Source of the DNA: Acinetobacter pullicarnis
Lineage (GTDB): Bacteria; Pseudomonadota; Gammaproteobacteria; Pseudomonadales; Moraxellaceae
Assembly (NCBI RefSeq): GCF_006352475.1
Contig: NZ_VCMZ01000001.1
Coordinates: forward strand, 3,162,001-3,226,000
Length of the DNA stretch: 64,000 bases
Direction: 5' to 3'
Position numbers and translations under genes: made by a program. The notes beneath the pieces were generated by a model. The model was given only the letters and a program-made list of their open reading frames with translations. It had not been told where the DNA came from and did not search any database. Below are positions 18,005 through 27,451 of the stretch, piece after piece. Within the stretch, counting starts at the first letter, position 1. The number at the start of each line of letters is the position of its first letter.

Positions 18005-18604
18005 ATGACAATGAAATTTAATAAGAAAACTGTTATTTTTTTAATTTCAATATTACTGATTGTTATAGCCACTGCTTTTATTTATCAAAAATATCAAGGC
18101 TTCTTACCGACGCCTGTACAACAACAGCCACTGACACGCCAGCAAATTGAGCAGATTAAAATAAACAGCCCAATTACCGAAATTCGTGTGTATAAATCAC
18201 AGCGCAAAGCCGAGTTGATGCATCATGATCAAGTGATTCGAAATTATACGATGCGGCTTGGCTTTACCCCTGAGGGCCATAAACAACAAGAAGGGGATGG
18301 AAAAACCCCTGAAGGACGTTATGAAATTGATTGGCGCAATCCCAATAGTGCATTTTATAAGTCCCTCCATATCTCCTACCCCAACGCCCAAGATCGTGCA
18401 GCAGCCTTGCAACGTGGTGTCAGTCCCGGTGGCGATATTATGATTCATGGCTCAACCACGGGGAAAATTCCACAGACCCGCCAAACCATGCAGTATCTAC
18501 CGCAAAAGGATTGGACCTTCGGCTGTATCGCAGTCCGTAATAGTGATATTGATGAAATTTGGCAACTGGTTAAAAACAAAACCCCAATTATGATTTATCC
18601 ATAA
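18005..18604 (+). CDS. L,D-transpeptidase (YkuD) family protein
   Basis: A 199-residue protein with an N-terminal membrane anchor or uncleaved signal (VIFLISILLIVIATAFIY), a short linker and a YkuD catalytic domain. The domain ends with HGSTTGKIPQTRQ and DWTFGCIAVRN; Cys174 would be the nucleophile. Such enzymes form 3-3 crosslinks or attach lipoproteins to peptidoglycan. It is YafK-like in its motif spacing, so its actual reaction might be hydrolysis rather than crosslinking. It lies between selO and baeR, converging on baeR. Confidence 0.88.
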   Translation: MTMKFNKKTVIFLISILLIVIATAFIYQKYQGFLPTPVQQQPLTRQQIEQIKINSPITEIRVYKSQRKAELMHHDQVIRNYTMRLGFTPEGHKQQEGDGKTPEGRYEIDWRNPNSAFYKSLHISYPNAQDRAAALQRGVSPGGDIMIHGSTTGKIPQTRQTMQYLPQKDWTFGCIAVRNSDIDEIWQLVKNKTPIMIYP

Positions 18605-18678
18605 TTGAGGCTTTAAGTTGACCAATATCGCTTCTGTTAACGCTTTGAGCAATAGTACGGCACGTGAAACTTTAAGTC

Positions 18679-19368
18679 TTACAATTCATTTGGATATTCA
18701 AAACGATAGCCTACACCATAGACCGCTTGTACCCATTCATGTCGATTACCAGTTTCCGCTACTTCCGCAATTTTACGGCGTAAGTTCTTAATGTGACTAT
18801 CAATCACGCGGTCAGCCACATCAAAACTGTCGGGATTAATATGATCAAGCAATTGAGCGCGTGAATAAACCTGTCCGACATGCTCTAAAAACAATTCTAA
18901 TAAACGGAATTCAGTTGGGGTTAGATTTAAAGACTTTTGTTGAAACCAGATGCGTTGCTGGCCTTTGTCCATCCGGAATAAATCATGCTCATTCGGTTCA
19001 GCTTTACGCTCTAAACGGCGCAGTACGGCTTGTACACGTGCAACCAGTTCTTTGGGACTAAATGGTTTACAGACATAGTCATCAGCCCCCATGTTCAGCC
19101 CCAAGACCCGATCAATCTCTTCGGTACGTGCAGTTACCATAATGATCGGTAAATCTGACTGCTCACGAACTTTACGGCAAATTGTTAGCCCATCCATACG
19201 TGGTACCATCAAGTCTAAAATCATTAAACTTGGCTTACGTTGTTGAAAACTTTGGTAGGCTTCTTGTCCATCATGGAACATACCAACCTCAAAACCCGCA
19301 GCAATTAAGTAATCGCGAACCAATTGCGCCAATTCCACTTCATCTTCAACCAACATGATGTATTTCAT
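18679..19368 (-). CDS. baeR: BaeR-like response regulator
   Basis: An OmpR/PhoB-type regulator of 229 residues. The receiver domain has acidic residues E8/D9, phospho-acceptor Asp52 in LDLMVPRMDG, and the conserved Lys in CKPFSPKELVARV. A winged-helix DNA-binding domain follows (LTPTEFRLLELF, VDSHIKNLRRKI-type recognition region, VYGVGYRFE). It lies 15 bp after baeS on the same strand. The sequence resembles Acinetobacter BaeR, which in that genus responds to envelope stress and affects efflux pump genes; this assignment is by recollection of the family. Confidence 0.88.
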   Translation of the reverse strand: MKYIMLVEDEVELAQLVRDYLIAAGFEVGMFHDGQEAYQSFQQRKPSLMILDLMVPRMDGLTICRKVREQSDLPIIMVTARTEEIDRVLGLNMGADDYVCKPFSPKELVARVQAVLRRLERKAEPNEHDLFRMDKGQQRIWFQQKSLNLTPTEFRLLELFLEHVGQVYSRAQLLDHINPDSFDVADRVIDSHIKNLRRKIAEVAETGNRHEWVQAVYGVGYRFEYPNEL

Positions 19369-19383
19369 TTCTACTTCCTTATT

Positions 19384-21063
19384 TTATTGAATATTTTTAG
19401 CAAGACGCAGCTTGCAACGCAAGCCACCTAAAGGCGAGTGCTCAAATTGCAAGCTGGCACCCAAAGCTTGTGCAATTTTGACTGACAGTGCCAAACCTAA
19501 ACCTGTTCCACCAGTACTGCGTGTACGTGAATCATCGACTCGATAGAAACGCTCACCTAAATGCGTCAACTGTTCATCTGTCAAACCATAAGGGCTATCA
19601 TCGACATAGAGCGTCCAAGCATCAGCATCTTGTTCAGTATGAATCTGAATTTCACCACCTGCTTCAGTATATCGAACACTATTACCCAACAGGTTCACCA
19701 CAATTTGTCTAAAGCGATCACGATCTAATGCCAAGATTGCACCACTACCCTGTATCTGAATACGCAGATTGGCCTGCTCAAATTTGGATTTAAAGTTATC
19801 CACTTCCTGCTGTACCACATCCCACGGATCAACATCAGTCAAATAACAGCTCAGTTGCTGGGCATCAGCCTGTGCCAAATCTGCTAAATCTTGGGTCAAC
19901 TTTTTCAGACTAATGACTTGACGCATCATCGCAGTCAAATGCTCTGGAGTAGCTTGTCGAATCCCATCTTGAACGGCTTCGATCTGCGCTTGCAACACCG
20001 CAAGTGGCGTTTTTAACTCATGTGACGTATCAGCCACCCACTGCTGTCTTGAGCGCTCGTGCTGATCTAGAATCTCTGCCAACTGATTAATTTCATTGGA
20101 AAGATCCCCCAACTCATCATTACGATTAATTTTGACTTGATGCAAATAGTTGCCTTTGGTCAACTCGCGAGTTGCATGAAGTAACCGTTGAATTGGCTTT
20201 TTAAAATAGGTTGCCAACCACAGCGCTGCAATTAAACTGGTGATAAACGTCAGGATATAAACCAATAATAAATAACGTTTTTGATTACTAAAAAAGTTAA
20301 TACTGAGGACATCTTGCTGATCAAGTACAGGTTTTAAACCAAGATATCCTACTGTTTTGCCATCAACCATAATCGGCCGATAAGAAATCTGCTGCTCGCC
20401 GCGCTCCCCCACCACAAAATGCTGATCGGCATCGTAGAGCGCCAAACGCGAACTTAAGCCCAAACGATCTGGCATCGCGATAATGCGCTTGCCTATATTC
20501 TTCTGTGCCGTATGCGTTGCTTCAGCATCTGCGGTTTTATTACGTTCTTTATTTTTAGTGCGATAGAAGTTTTGCGCAGCGCTTAAAGGAAAAATCAGAC
20601 CTTCAAAAGGACGGTATTCTGAAGGTAAATTATCTCTCAGAACTTTTAAATCTTGTTGATCTAAAACCGCTGCATCATTTTCGGTATCGGCATCCACATT
20701 GCCATCAATATATGCATGTTCATTAAAATAACGTTGCTGCAAGGCAATATCATATTGACGACGTAACCACCACTGCGACAATTTATCATAATCATCTGGC
20801 GCGGCTTGGCCTTCAATTTGCAAAATTTGCGCTTGAATCGAATTCCCCCAATCATTGTAGACACGATAAACGCCAGCCAGATTCTCAACCAAGAGATCTA
20901 ACTTTTGCATTTCAACATCGGCCACGTATTGGGAAAAATTTCTTTGCATGGTCCAATGTAATACGCCCAAGCTGACCGTAATAATCACTAAAGTGGTTAA
21001 TAATACGGTGCAAAATAAACGCAATGCGATGGGGATGCGGCGAGCTTTCAAATTGACTCTCAC
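19384..21063 (-). CDS. baeS: BaeS-like sensor histidine kinase
   Basis: A membrane sensor kinase of 559 residues from the chosen GTG start (21063); an in-frame TTG at 21105 would add 14 residues. It has TM1 (IALRLFCTVLLTTLVIITV), a large periplasmic sensor region of about 220 residues, TM2 (YLLLVYILTFITSLIAALWLA), a HAMP linker, HisKA with DTSHELKTPLAVL, and HATPase_c with NLLGNSVRYTE and GGTGLGLAL. The phosphorelay partner BaeR is 15 bp downstream. The periplasmic region is Asp/Gln-rich, with no recognised sensor fold. Confidence 0.87.
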   Translation of the reverse strand: MRVNLKARRIPIALRLFCTVLLTTLVIITVSLGVLHWTMQRNFSQYVADVEMQKLDLLVENLAGVYRVYNDWGNSIQAQILQIEGQAAPDDYDKLSQWWLRRQYDIALQQRYFNEHAYIDGNVDADTENDAAVLDQQDLKVLRDNLPSEYRPFEGLIFPLSAAQNFYRTKNKERNKTADAEATHTAQKNIGKRIIAMPDRLGLSSRLALYDADQHFVVGERGEQQISYRPIMVDGKTVGYLGLKPVLDQQDVLSINFFSNQKRYLLLVYILTFITSLIAALWLATYFKKPIQRLLHATRELTKGNYLHQVKINRNDELGDLSNEINQLAEILDQHERSRQQWVADTSHELKTPLAVLQAQIEAVQDGIRQATPEHLTAMMRQVISLKKLTQDLADLAQADAQQLSCYLTDVDPWDVVQQEVDNFKSKFEQANLRIQIQGSGAILALDRDRFRQIVVNLLGNSVRYTEAGGEIQIHTEQDADAWTLYVDDSPYGLTDEQLTHLGERFYRVDDSRTRSTGGTGLGLALSVKIAQALGASLQFEHSPLGGLRCKLRLAKNIQ

Positions 21064-21185
21064 ATTTTTTCTGCTATTTCCGCATTTTAACCAACATTGC
21101 CTCAAAAAACTCTACATTGTTTCTTCATCATTATTGCTTAATCTTTAACACATAAAATTCATCCCGTAGATTGAGGATCTCAATA
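21064..21185. promoter_or_regulatory. Divergent promoter region baeSR / lipoprotein
   Basis: About 120 bp separate the two start codons. Both units must begin here, so a BaeR autoregulatory site is a reasonable guess, but I could not define a direct-repeat operator with confidence. Confidence 0.35.
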
Positions 21186-21791
21186 ATGAAAATGACAACT
21201 AAACTTGGATTAATCAGCTTAAGTATTTTTAGTGTTGGCGCTTTGAGTGCATGTCAATCAACCCAGTCCCAAAGCCTAGACAACAACGAAAGACATCGCC
21301 ATGCTCAGCTCACGGCTGAACAAAAGCAGCAACATCAAACCCATCGCACAGAACGTAAACAAGCCTTTGCGCAAATGCAAAAAGCCTGTGATGGCAAAAA
21401 ACTGGGAGAAAGTGTCCAGTTACAAGTCGGTGACAAAAGCATTGCGGGACAATGCCAAATGACCTTTAAACCAGACCATCAGGCACGCTCTGAACATCAA
21501 GCAGAACATGGATCACATCGCCAAATGATGCATATGGAGCGTAAAAATATGGAAAATATGACCGCGGCACAACGTGAACAAGTGATGCAACAATTTTCGA
21601 CCCAACGTGCACAGCATCGTGCAACGTGGCAAGCACTACAAAAAGCCTGTGATGGTCAAGCTCCCGGAAAAACCATACAAGCTAAAATGGGTGAGCAACT
21701 GATCAGTGGCCAATGTTTAGTGAAATTCCAACCCAATGAAAATGCCATGAGAACCCGACATAGCCCAACATCAAATCACACCCAAGTTTAG
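21186..21791 (+). CDS. Lipoprotein with duplicated Cys-pair module, divergent from baeSR
   Basis: A 201-residue predicted lipoprotein (lipobox ALSAC, lipid-attached Cys23) rich in His, Gln and Met. It carries two copies of a ~32-residue module, residues 65-96 and 152-183. Each begins QKACDG and ends GQC-x2-[TK]F-[KQ]P, with two Cys 22 residues apart (C68/C90, C155/C177) that may form disulfides. Between them is a highly charged helical stretch (MMHMERKNMENMTAAQREQ). ATG 21186 has GAGG nine bases upstream. The location, divergent from a BaeSR-type system, suggests an envelope-stress or metal role by analogy with Spy, but no homology to Spy is visible. Function unknown. Confidence 0.8.
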   Translation: MKMTTKLGLISLSIFSVGALSACQSTQSQSLDNNERHRHAQLTAEQKQQHQTHRTERKQAFAQMQKACDGKKLGESVQLQVGDKSIAGQCQMTFKPDHQARSEHQAEHGSHRQMMHMERKNMENMTAAQREQVMQQFSTQRAQHRATWQALQKACDGQAPGKTIQAKMGEQLISGQCLVKFQPNENAMRTRHSPTSNHTQV

Positions 21792-21916
21792 TGTTTAGAT
21801 GCCTATACACAACGGCCAAAACAGCCAATCTGGTCGATTCAACCACCACGCTTGCACGTGAAAGTAGGCAAACGAAATGATCATTTCTAGTTAAACTTAT
21901 GCTAAAAAACCTCCTT

Positions 21917-21944
21917 AAAAAAGACGCCAATGGCGTCTTTTTTT
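21917..21944 (+). terminator. Terminator after the divergent lipoprotein
   Basis: agacgcc (21922-21928) pairs with ggcgtct (21932-21938), flanked by A and T runs. Confidence 0.85.
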
Positions 21945-22190
21945 CGACATATAAATTTACGATTTTGACATTTCATGTCACTTTAAATTAGCCAAAAGCA
22001 TTTACACTCAAAGCGCTTCACTTATTTATATAATTTATTATTGACTTTACAGTCACAGAGAAACTACAGCTAGATACTTGTGCCTAGACGCGAGTTGTTG
22101 CACGATGTGACAGTACAATTTAGATGTCAATGACGACATTCAACATTCTTAAGAATTAAATCTGGTTTAACCAGTATTGAGGAATCAGCT
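21945..22190. other. Leader region of first acyl-CoA dehydrogenase
   Basis: With the preceding stretch from 21792 this gap is about 400 bp and holds no gene other than the terminator at 21917-21944. A small inverted repeat (atgtc...gacat, about 22123-22138) lies 50 bp before the next start and could be an operator. No FadR-like site could be assigned. Confidence 0.35.
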
Positions 22191-23993
22191 ATGCCACAAT
22201 ACAAAGCACCCTTACGTGACATGCAATTTGTTTTGCACGAATTATTAAATGCTGAAGAACATTATTCAAAACTCCCTGCATTCAAGGACAGCGTAAGTCG
22301 TGAATTGGTTGATCAATACTTAGAAGCCGCTGCAGACTTTTGTGAAAATGAACTTTCGCCTTTAAACCAAGTCGGCGACCGTGAAGGTTGTCGTTGGAAT
22401 GATGGTGTTGTGACAACACCAACGGGTTTTAAAGAAGCTTATCAAAAATATATTGAACTCGGCTTCCCTTCACTTTCCGTACCTGAAGAGCATGGCGGTC
22501 AAGGCCTCCCAGGTTCATTAGCAACCACCATTTCTGAAATGGTCGGAACTGCAAACTGGGCATGGGGAATGTATCCAGGTCTTTCACATGGTGCAGTACG
22601 TACCATTGAGCATCACGGTTCTGATGAGCAAAAAGCACTTTACTTACCAAAACTTGTGACAGGTGAGTGGACTGGTACGATGTGCTTAACTGAATCTCAA
22701 GCAGGTTCAGACTTAGGTATTATTCGCGCAAAAGCAGAGCCAAATGCAGATGGTAGCTATGCGATTACGGGTGAGAAAATCTTTATCTCAGCGGGCGAAC
22801 ATGACATGGCGGATAACATTATCCACATTGTCTTAGCACGTTTACCGGGTGCACCAAAAGGCACCAAAGGTATTTCGCTGTTTATTGTTCCTAAATTTAA
22901 TGTCAACGCAGACGGCAGCATCAGCGACCGTAATGCCGTCCGTTGTGGTTCAATTGAACACAAAATGGGAATCCATGGTAACGCGACCTGTGTGATTAAC
23001 TTTGATAACGCAAAAGGTTACTTAATTGGACCTGAAAACCGCGGCTTATACTGCATGTTCACCTTTATGAACACTGCGCGTATTGGGACTGCGGTACAAG
23101 GTTTATCTGCTTCAGAAAGCGCGTTCCAAGGTGCTTTGGCCTATGCCAAAGACCGTTTAGCAATGCGTTCTTTGTCTGGTCCTAAATTCCCAGAAAAAGA
23201 AGCAGATCCAATTATTGTGCACCCTGCTGTACGTAATATGTTGCTCACCCAAAAAGCCTTTGCTGAAGGTGCGCGTGCATTGGTTTACTTGCTCTGCCAG
23301 TATTCAGATATTGTTGAACAAGGTGCGACTGAAGACGAGCGTAAAGCAGCAGACAATATTTTGTCACTCTTGACCCCAATCGCTAAAGCATTCTTAACCG
23401 AAACAGGTTCTGAGTCTGCAAAACACGGCGTACAGGTCTTTGGTGGTCACGGCTTTATTTCAGAGCACGGTATGGAGCAAATCGTACGTGATACACGTAT
23501 TGCTTGCTTATATGAAGGTACCACTGAAATTCAAGCACTCGACTTATTGGGTCGTAAAGTCCTACAAACCCAAGGTGCAATGCTTAAAGATTTCACCAAA
23601 ATCATTCATCAATTTGTTGAAAGTAACAAAGAAAATGCAGATTTAAAAGAGTTTGTTGAACCCCTTGCAGCGCTCAATAAAGAATGGGGCGATTTGACCA
23701 TGCAGATTGGTATGCGTGCAATGCAAAGCCCTGACGAAGTCGGTGCTGCTGCGGTTGACTACTTGTACTTCTCTGGCTATGTGACGCTTGCTTATCTATG
23801 GGCACGTATGGCATTGGTTGCACAGCAACAAATCGCTGCGGGCAGTACTGAAGTTGACTTCTACAACGCCAAAATCTTGACTGCACGTTTCTACTTCAAG
23901 AAAATTTTGCCACGTGTACGTTCGCATGTTGAGGTTATCGCAGGTGGTCTAGAGCCATTGATGGCACTTGACCCTGAACATTTTGCATTTTAA
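22191..23993 (+). CDS. Acyl-CoA dehydrogenase, DmdC-like long form (copy 1)
   Basis: A 600-residue FAD-dependent acyl-CoA dehydrogenase of the class with an extra C-terminal domain (DmdC-like group, about 600 residues rather than 380). FAD and substrate motifs are MCLTESQAGSDLG (near residue 165), KIFISAGEHD and YEGTTEIQALDLLGRK (near 440). A helical C-terminal domain follows from about 470. The true substrate may be medium or long acyl-CoA, or 3-methylthiopropionyl-CoA. A close paralogue follows 300 bp downstream. Confidence 0.9.
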   Translation: MPQYKAPLRDMQFVLHELLNAEEHYSKLPAFKDSVSRELVDQYLEAAADFCENELSPLNQVGDREGCRWNDGVVTTPTGFKEAYQKYIELGFPSLSVPEEHGGQGLPGSLATTISEMVGTANWAWGMYPGLSHGAVRTIEHHGSDEQKALYLPKLVTGEWTGTMCLTESQAGSDLGIIRAKAEPNADGSYAITGEKIFISAGEHDMADNIIHIVLARLPGAPKGTKGISLFIVPKFNVNADGSISDRNAVRCGSIEHKMGIHGNATCVINFDNAKGYLIGPENRGLYCMFTFMNTARIGTAVQGLSASESAFQGALAYAKDRLAMRSLSGPKFPEKEADPIIVHPAVRNMLLTQKAFAEGARALVYLLCQYSDIVEQGATEDERKAADNILSLLTPIAKAFLTETGSESAKHGVQVFGGHGFISEHGMEQIVRDTRIACLYEGTTEIQALDLLGRKVLQTQGAMLKDFTKIIHQFVESNKENADLKEFVEPLAALNKEWGDLTMQIGMRAMQSPDEVGAAAVDYLYFSGYVTLAYLWARMALVAQQQIAAGSTEVDFYNAKILTARFYFKKILPRVRSHVEVIAGGLEPLMALDPEHFAF

Positions 23994-24014
23994 TTCCGCA
24001 GTAAAATAATTTCT

Positions 24015-24051
24015 AAAAAAGGACGGTCATCTTATTGACGGTCCTTTTTTT
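24015..24051 (+). terminator. Terminator between dehydrogenase paralogues
   Basis: ggacggtca (24021-24029) pairs with tgacggtcc with one G-G mismatch, flanked by A and T runs. This separates transcription of the two copies. Confidence 0.75.
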
Positions 24052-24294
24052 ATGAAACGAGATGATATAAAGGGATTTCTAAAATTAAATATTTTGCTTA
24101 AGTGATTCAATTCAGCAGAATTTCTCACTTTAACAAAACTGATTTTAAGCTTATGCTGCTTGAAACCAATAAATTTCCAGATCGTCATTTTGTGATGTGA
24201 TGTTTGAAGGCTTAACCCGTTAAGTTCAGCCTTTTTAAGAAAAAATATCATCCGATTAAGCTTGATTGATTTAAACAAAATAGGTGAACAAACT
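24052..24294. other. Intergenic region between dehydrogenase paralogues
   Basis: About 240 bp with no credible gene. It contains a hairpin (aaggct 24207-24212 with agcctt 24228-24233, plus an inner TAAC/GTTA) followed by T's, roughly 55 bp before the next gene. That could attenuate or end an upstream transcript. Confidence 0.35.
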
Positions 24295-26076
24295 ATGCCA
24301 ATTTATAATGCACCGCTTGCTGACATGCGTTTTATCCTCAATGAGGTTTTTAATGCAGAACAATTCTGGCAAGCCAATGAAAATCTTGCTCATGTTGATG
24401 CAGCCACCGCTGAAGCAATTCTTGAAGAAATGGCAAAGTTTGCACAAAACGTTACCCTTCCCCTCAATCGCACAGGCGATGAAGAAGGCGCAACCTTTAG
24501 CAATGGTCAGGTCACAACACCCGCTGGCTTTAAACAAGCATTTAAACAATATGCTGAGGGTGGTTGGATTGGTTTAGCCGCAGATGAAGAATGGGGCGGC
24601 CAAGGCATGCCTAAAATGTTGACGGTGCTTGCAGATGAAATGCTGTTTGCCACCAACCCCTCTTTTATGCTTTATCCACTGTTGTCTGTCGGTGCTGGTA
24701 TGGCGCTGAACAGCTACGCCTCTCAAGAACAAAAGCAAACCTATTTACCTAAAATCTATTCAGGTGAATGGTCTGGCACCATGTGCTTGACCGAACCGCA
24801 TGCTGGTACAGATTTGGGTATTATCAAAACCAAAGCCGAGCCAAATAGTGATGGTTCATACAATATCACGGGTACTAAAATCTTTATTACTGGTGGTGAT
24901 CACGATTTAGCAGAGAATATTATTCATTTGGTATTGGCGAAGACTCCAGATGCGCCTGCCGGCTCACGCGGTATTTCACTGTTTATCGTGCCAAAATTCA
25001 TCGTTAATGCCGATGGTTCTTTGGGCGAGCGCAACCCAGCGGGCCCAGGTTCGATTGAACACAAAATGGGAATCAAAGCTTCGGCAACATGTGTCATGAA
25101 CTTTGATGGGGCTAAAGGCTTTTTGGTGGGTAAAGAAAACCAAGGCCTCGCAGCCATGTTCGTCATGATGAACTACGAACGTTTATCAATGGGTATTCAA
25201 GGGCTTGGTGCTTCTGAATTTGCTTATCAAAATGCAGCACAATATGCGACTGATCGTTTACAAGGCCGCAGTGTGCTCGGTGCACAATCACCGAACAAAC
25301 CTGCGGATAGCATTTTAGTGCATGGTGATGTGCGTCGTATGCTGCTAAATTCACGCGCTAATAATGAAGCATCACGTGCCTTCGCAGTCTATGTCGGTCA
25401 ACAGCTCGACATTACCAAGTACTCGACAGATCCTGAAGCCGTCGCACAAGCCAATATCCGTGTTGCACTGCTTACGCCAATTGCCAAAGCATATTTAACC
25501 GATACTGCATTCCAAGCAACACTTGATGCTCAAATGTGTTTTGGTGGTCATGGCTATATCCGCGAATGGGGTATGGAGCAATGTATTCGTGATTTACGTA
25601 TTGCGCAAATTTATGAAGGCACTAACGGTGTACAGGCACAAGATTTAATCGGCCGTAAAACCATTAAATGTGATGGTGAATATCTTGCTGAATACTTGGC
25701 AGAAATCCGTGACTTTGCCAATGAACTCGATCCTAACTTAAACTTTATTAAAGATGCGACCTTAGATGTGGTCACTGAAGTTGAAATGATTACTCATTTT
25801 ATTCTTGATCGCGCCAAAGAAAATCCTGAGTTTTCAAATGCGGCAGCAATTGACTATTTACATGCCGTTGGTCTGCTCAGCTTTACCTATATGTTTGCGA
25901 AAATCGCTAGTGCAGCTCAAGGTAAGTCAGGTGAGTTTTATCAAAACAAACTGGCATTGACCCATTACTTTATTCAACGCATCTTGCCAGATTTAAGTTC
26001 ACGTATTATTAAAATCAAAGCGGGTAGTGATTTACTCATGAACTTTAGTGAAGATTATTTCACCAATCAGTCTTAA
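24295..26076 (+). CDS. Acyl-CoA dehydrogenase, DmdC-like long form (copy 2)
   Basis: A 593-residue paralogue of the preceding gene with the same architecture: MCLTEPHAGTDLG, KIFITGGDHD, FGGHGYIREWGMEQ and YEGTNGVQAQDLIGRK, then the extra C-terminal helical domain. The N-termini of the two copies are closely alike (PLRDMQFVLHELLNAE against PLADMRFILNEVFNAE), so this is a tandem duplication that has diverged. ATG 24295 has AGGTGA upstream; an upstream TTG at 24262 lacks a site. Confidence 0.9.
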   Translation: MPIYNAPLADMRFILNEVFNAEQFWQANENLAHVDAATAEAILEEMAKFAQNVTLPLNRTGDEEGATFSNGQVTTPAGFKQAFKQYAEGGWIGLAADEEWGGQGMPKMLTVLADEMLFATNPSFMLYPLLSVGAGMALNSYASQEQKQTYLPKIYSGEWSGTMCLTEPHAGTDLGIIKTKAEPNSDGSYNITGTKIFITGGDHDLAENIIHLVLAKTPDAPAGSRGISLFIVPKFIVNADGSLGERNPAGPGSIEHKMGIKASATCVMNFDGAKGFLVGKENQGLAAMFVMMNYERLSMGIQGLGASEFAYQNAAQYATDRLQGRSVLGAQSPNKPADSILVHGDVRRMLLNSRANNEASRAFAVYVGQQLDITKYSTDPEAVAQANIRVALLTPIAKAYLTDTAFQATLDAQMCFGGHGYIREWGMEQCIRDLRIAQIYEGTNGVQAQDLIGRKTIKCDGEYLAEYLAEIRDFANELDPNLNFIKDATLDVVTEVEMITHFILDRAKENPEFSNAAAIDYLHAVGLLSFTYMFAKIASAAQGKSGEFYQNKLALTHYFIQRILPDLSSRIIKIKAGSDLLMNFSEDYFTNQS

Positions 26077-26131
26077 CGCTGTCAAATCTGCACGCTAAAG
26101 TATTGGATCAGATAAAATACCAATACCTCAG

Positions 26132-26162
26132 AAAAAACGTCTGAACATTCAGGCGTTTTTTT
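26132..26162 (+). terminator. Terminator after dehydrogenase copy 2
   Basis: aacgtctga pairs with tcaggcgtt (one G-U), flanked by A and T runs. Confidence 0.8.
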
Positions 26163-26238
26163 ATAATAAGTAAATCGTTATGTGCATAAAAATTGCATCT
26201 GAGTTGATATCCGCCAATTGCCTATTCCGAGAACAAAC

Positions 26239-26736
26239 ATGTCAAATAAAGATCCTAAATTTTTAAAATTTGAAACTTGGTTAGACCGTTATGGCAATCT
26301 TGCGGTTGAAGCTTTTCATTATTTGGCCTTATTTATTATTGGCTGTATGGTCGCTTGGTCTGCGGTCCATACGGTGATTGATATTTTCACCGTAAAACAA
26401 TACGCCACCATTGATGATATTTTATTGCTGTTTATTTATTTAGAATTGGGCGCCATGGTTGGTATTTACTTCAAGACCAATCACATGCCAGTGCGCTTTC
26501 TGATTTATGTGGCGATTACGGCATTAACCCGATTACTGATTTCAAATATTCAACATGAACATAAAGCCAGCATGGATTTGGTGATTATCACAGGATCTAT
26601 TTTAATTTTAGCCTTGGCTATTTTTGTGGTGCGTTACGCGTCTTGGCATTATCCTTCGGTGATTCGAGAAAAGCATAACGATAAACCACTGCCACAAGGC
26701 AAAACCCCTCGCCCAGAAGATGATGAATTGGCTTAA
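26239..26736 (+). CDS. PsiE-family membrane protein
   Basis: A 165-residue protein with four hydrophobic segments (ALFIIGCMVAWSAVHTVI, DDILLLFIYLELGAMVGIYF, MPVRFLIYVAITALTRLLI, MDLVIITGSILILALAIFVV) and a hydrophilic C-terminal tail. The FIYLELGAMVGIYFKTNHMPVRF region is typical of phosphate-starvation-inducible PsiE proteins. The biochemical role is unknown; phosphate control is not shown by the sequence here. ATG 26239 is chosen over an upstream TTG. Confidence 0.82.
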   Translation: MSNKDPKFLKFETWLDRYGNLAVEAFHYLALFIIGCMVAWSAVHTVIDIFTVKQYATIDDILLLFIYLELGAMVGIYFKTNHMPVRFLIYVAITALTRLLISNIQHEHKASMDLVIITGSILILALAIFVVRYASWHYPSVIREKHNDKPLPQGKTPRPEDDELA

Positions 26737-26788
26737 GCTGAGCCTCCCCTCAAAATCTAAATTCGATTTATCTTCAATTTTCAAATAC

Positions 26789-26823
26789 AAAAAAAGAAGT
26801 GGGTTGTTTAACCCACTTCTTGT
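26789..26823. terminator. Bidirectional terminator psiE-like / rcnB-like
   Basis: agaagtgggtt (26795-26805) pairs perfectly with aacccacttct (26810-26820); a T-rich or A-rich flank lies on both sides, between convergent genes. Confidence 0.8.
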
Positions 26824-26859
26824 CTATTTACCTCTCCCCAATATAAATTGAGGCTTGGT

Positions 26860-27219
26860 TTAATGGCTCAATAAAACCTGTGAAATAATCCCTGTTGCAA
26901 CCGCGACCAAAACAAAACTCCCATCAACATTCGCCCAACGATGACCACGAGGTGGTTCAGATAAATGACGGCTACGCCAATCGGTGACATAGTAGCGATC
27001 AGTCCGATACTGTGCAGGTAAACGCTGACCAACATTATAGGCATTTCGGTTTACGTGCCCTATCGAATTGTTTTTCGAAGCATTCATTCCACCACGATGT
27101 GCAGCATCATTTGCTCGACCAAGATTATGTCCTTGTGGCCCCTCATCTCGCGCCATCGCAAACATAGGGGTTGCCAGCATAAATATTGAAAGCAAACTGA
27201 CCATCAGTGTTTTTTTCAT
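26860..27219 (-). CDS. RcnB-like periplasmic protein (copy A)
   Basis: A 119-residue secreted protein. The N-terminus is a signal peptide (MKKTLMVSLLSIFMLATPMFAMA). The conserved C-terminal part has QRLPAQYRTDRYYVTDW, LSEPPRGHRWANVDGSFVLVAVATG, matching the RcnB family, whose E. coli member tunes nickel and cobalt export. The C-terminus has a hydrophobic ATGIISQVLLSH. It is next to a longer paralogue (copy B) in the same orientation. The metal specificity is inference. Confidence 0.85.
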   Translation of the reverse strand: MKKTLMVSLLSIFMLATPMFAMARDEGPQGHNLGRANDAAHRGGMNASKNNSIGHVNRNAYNVGQRLPAQYRTDRYYVTDWRSRHLSEPPRGHRWANVDGSFVLVAVATGIISQVLLSH

Positions 27220-27399
27220 TGTCTTTCTCCTCGTGAATGATCGTTTTAAAATAGACCTCGCTCTATGTAAAATAATGGAGAAACACCGTAATCGTGTTGG
27301 ATATGCAGCTGAGAATTTTATTTTTATACGCTGTATTTGTGTCGATATATAATTGATTAAAAAACAAAATAAGATTTAAAACACCAATAAAATCCCCCT

Positions 27400-27432
27400 C
27401 AAAAAAAACAAGCCCGAAGGCTTGTTTAAAAA
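27400..27432 (-). terminator. Terminator after RcnB-like copy B
   Basis: aaacaagcc (27406-27414) pairs with ggcttgttt (27419-27427) across a CGAA loop, with a minus-strand T run. It separates the two RcnB-like genes. Confidence 0.85.
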
Positions 27433-27451
27433 ATGATGGTGGTTATTGTGA

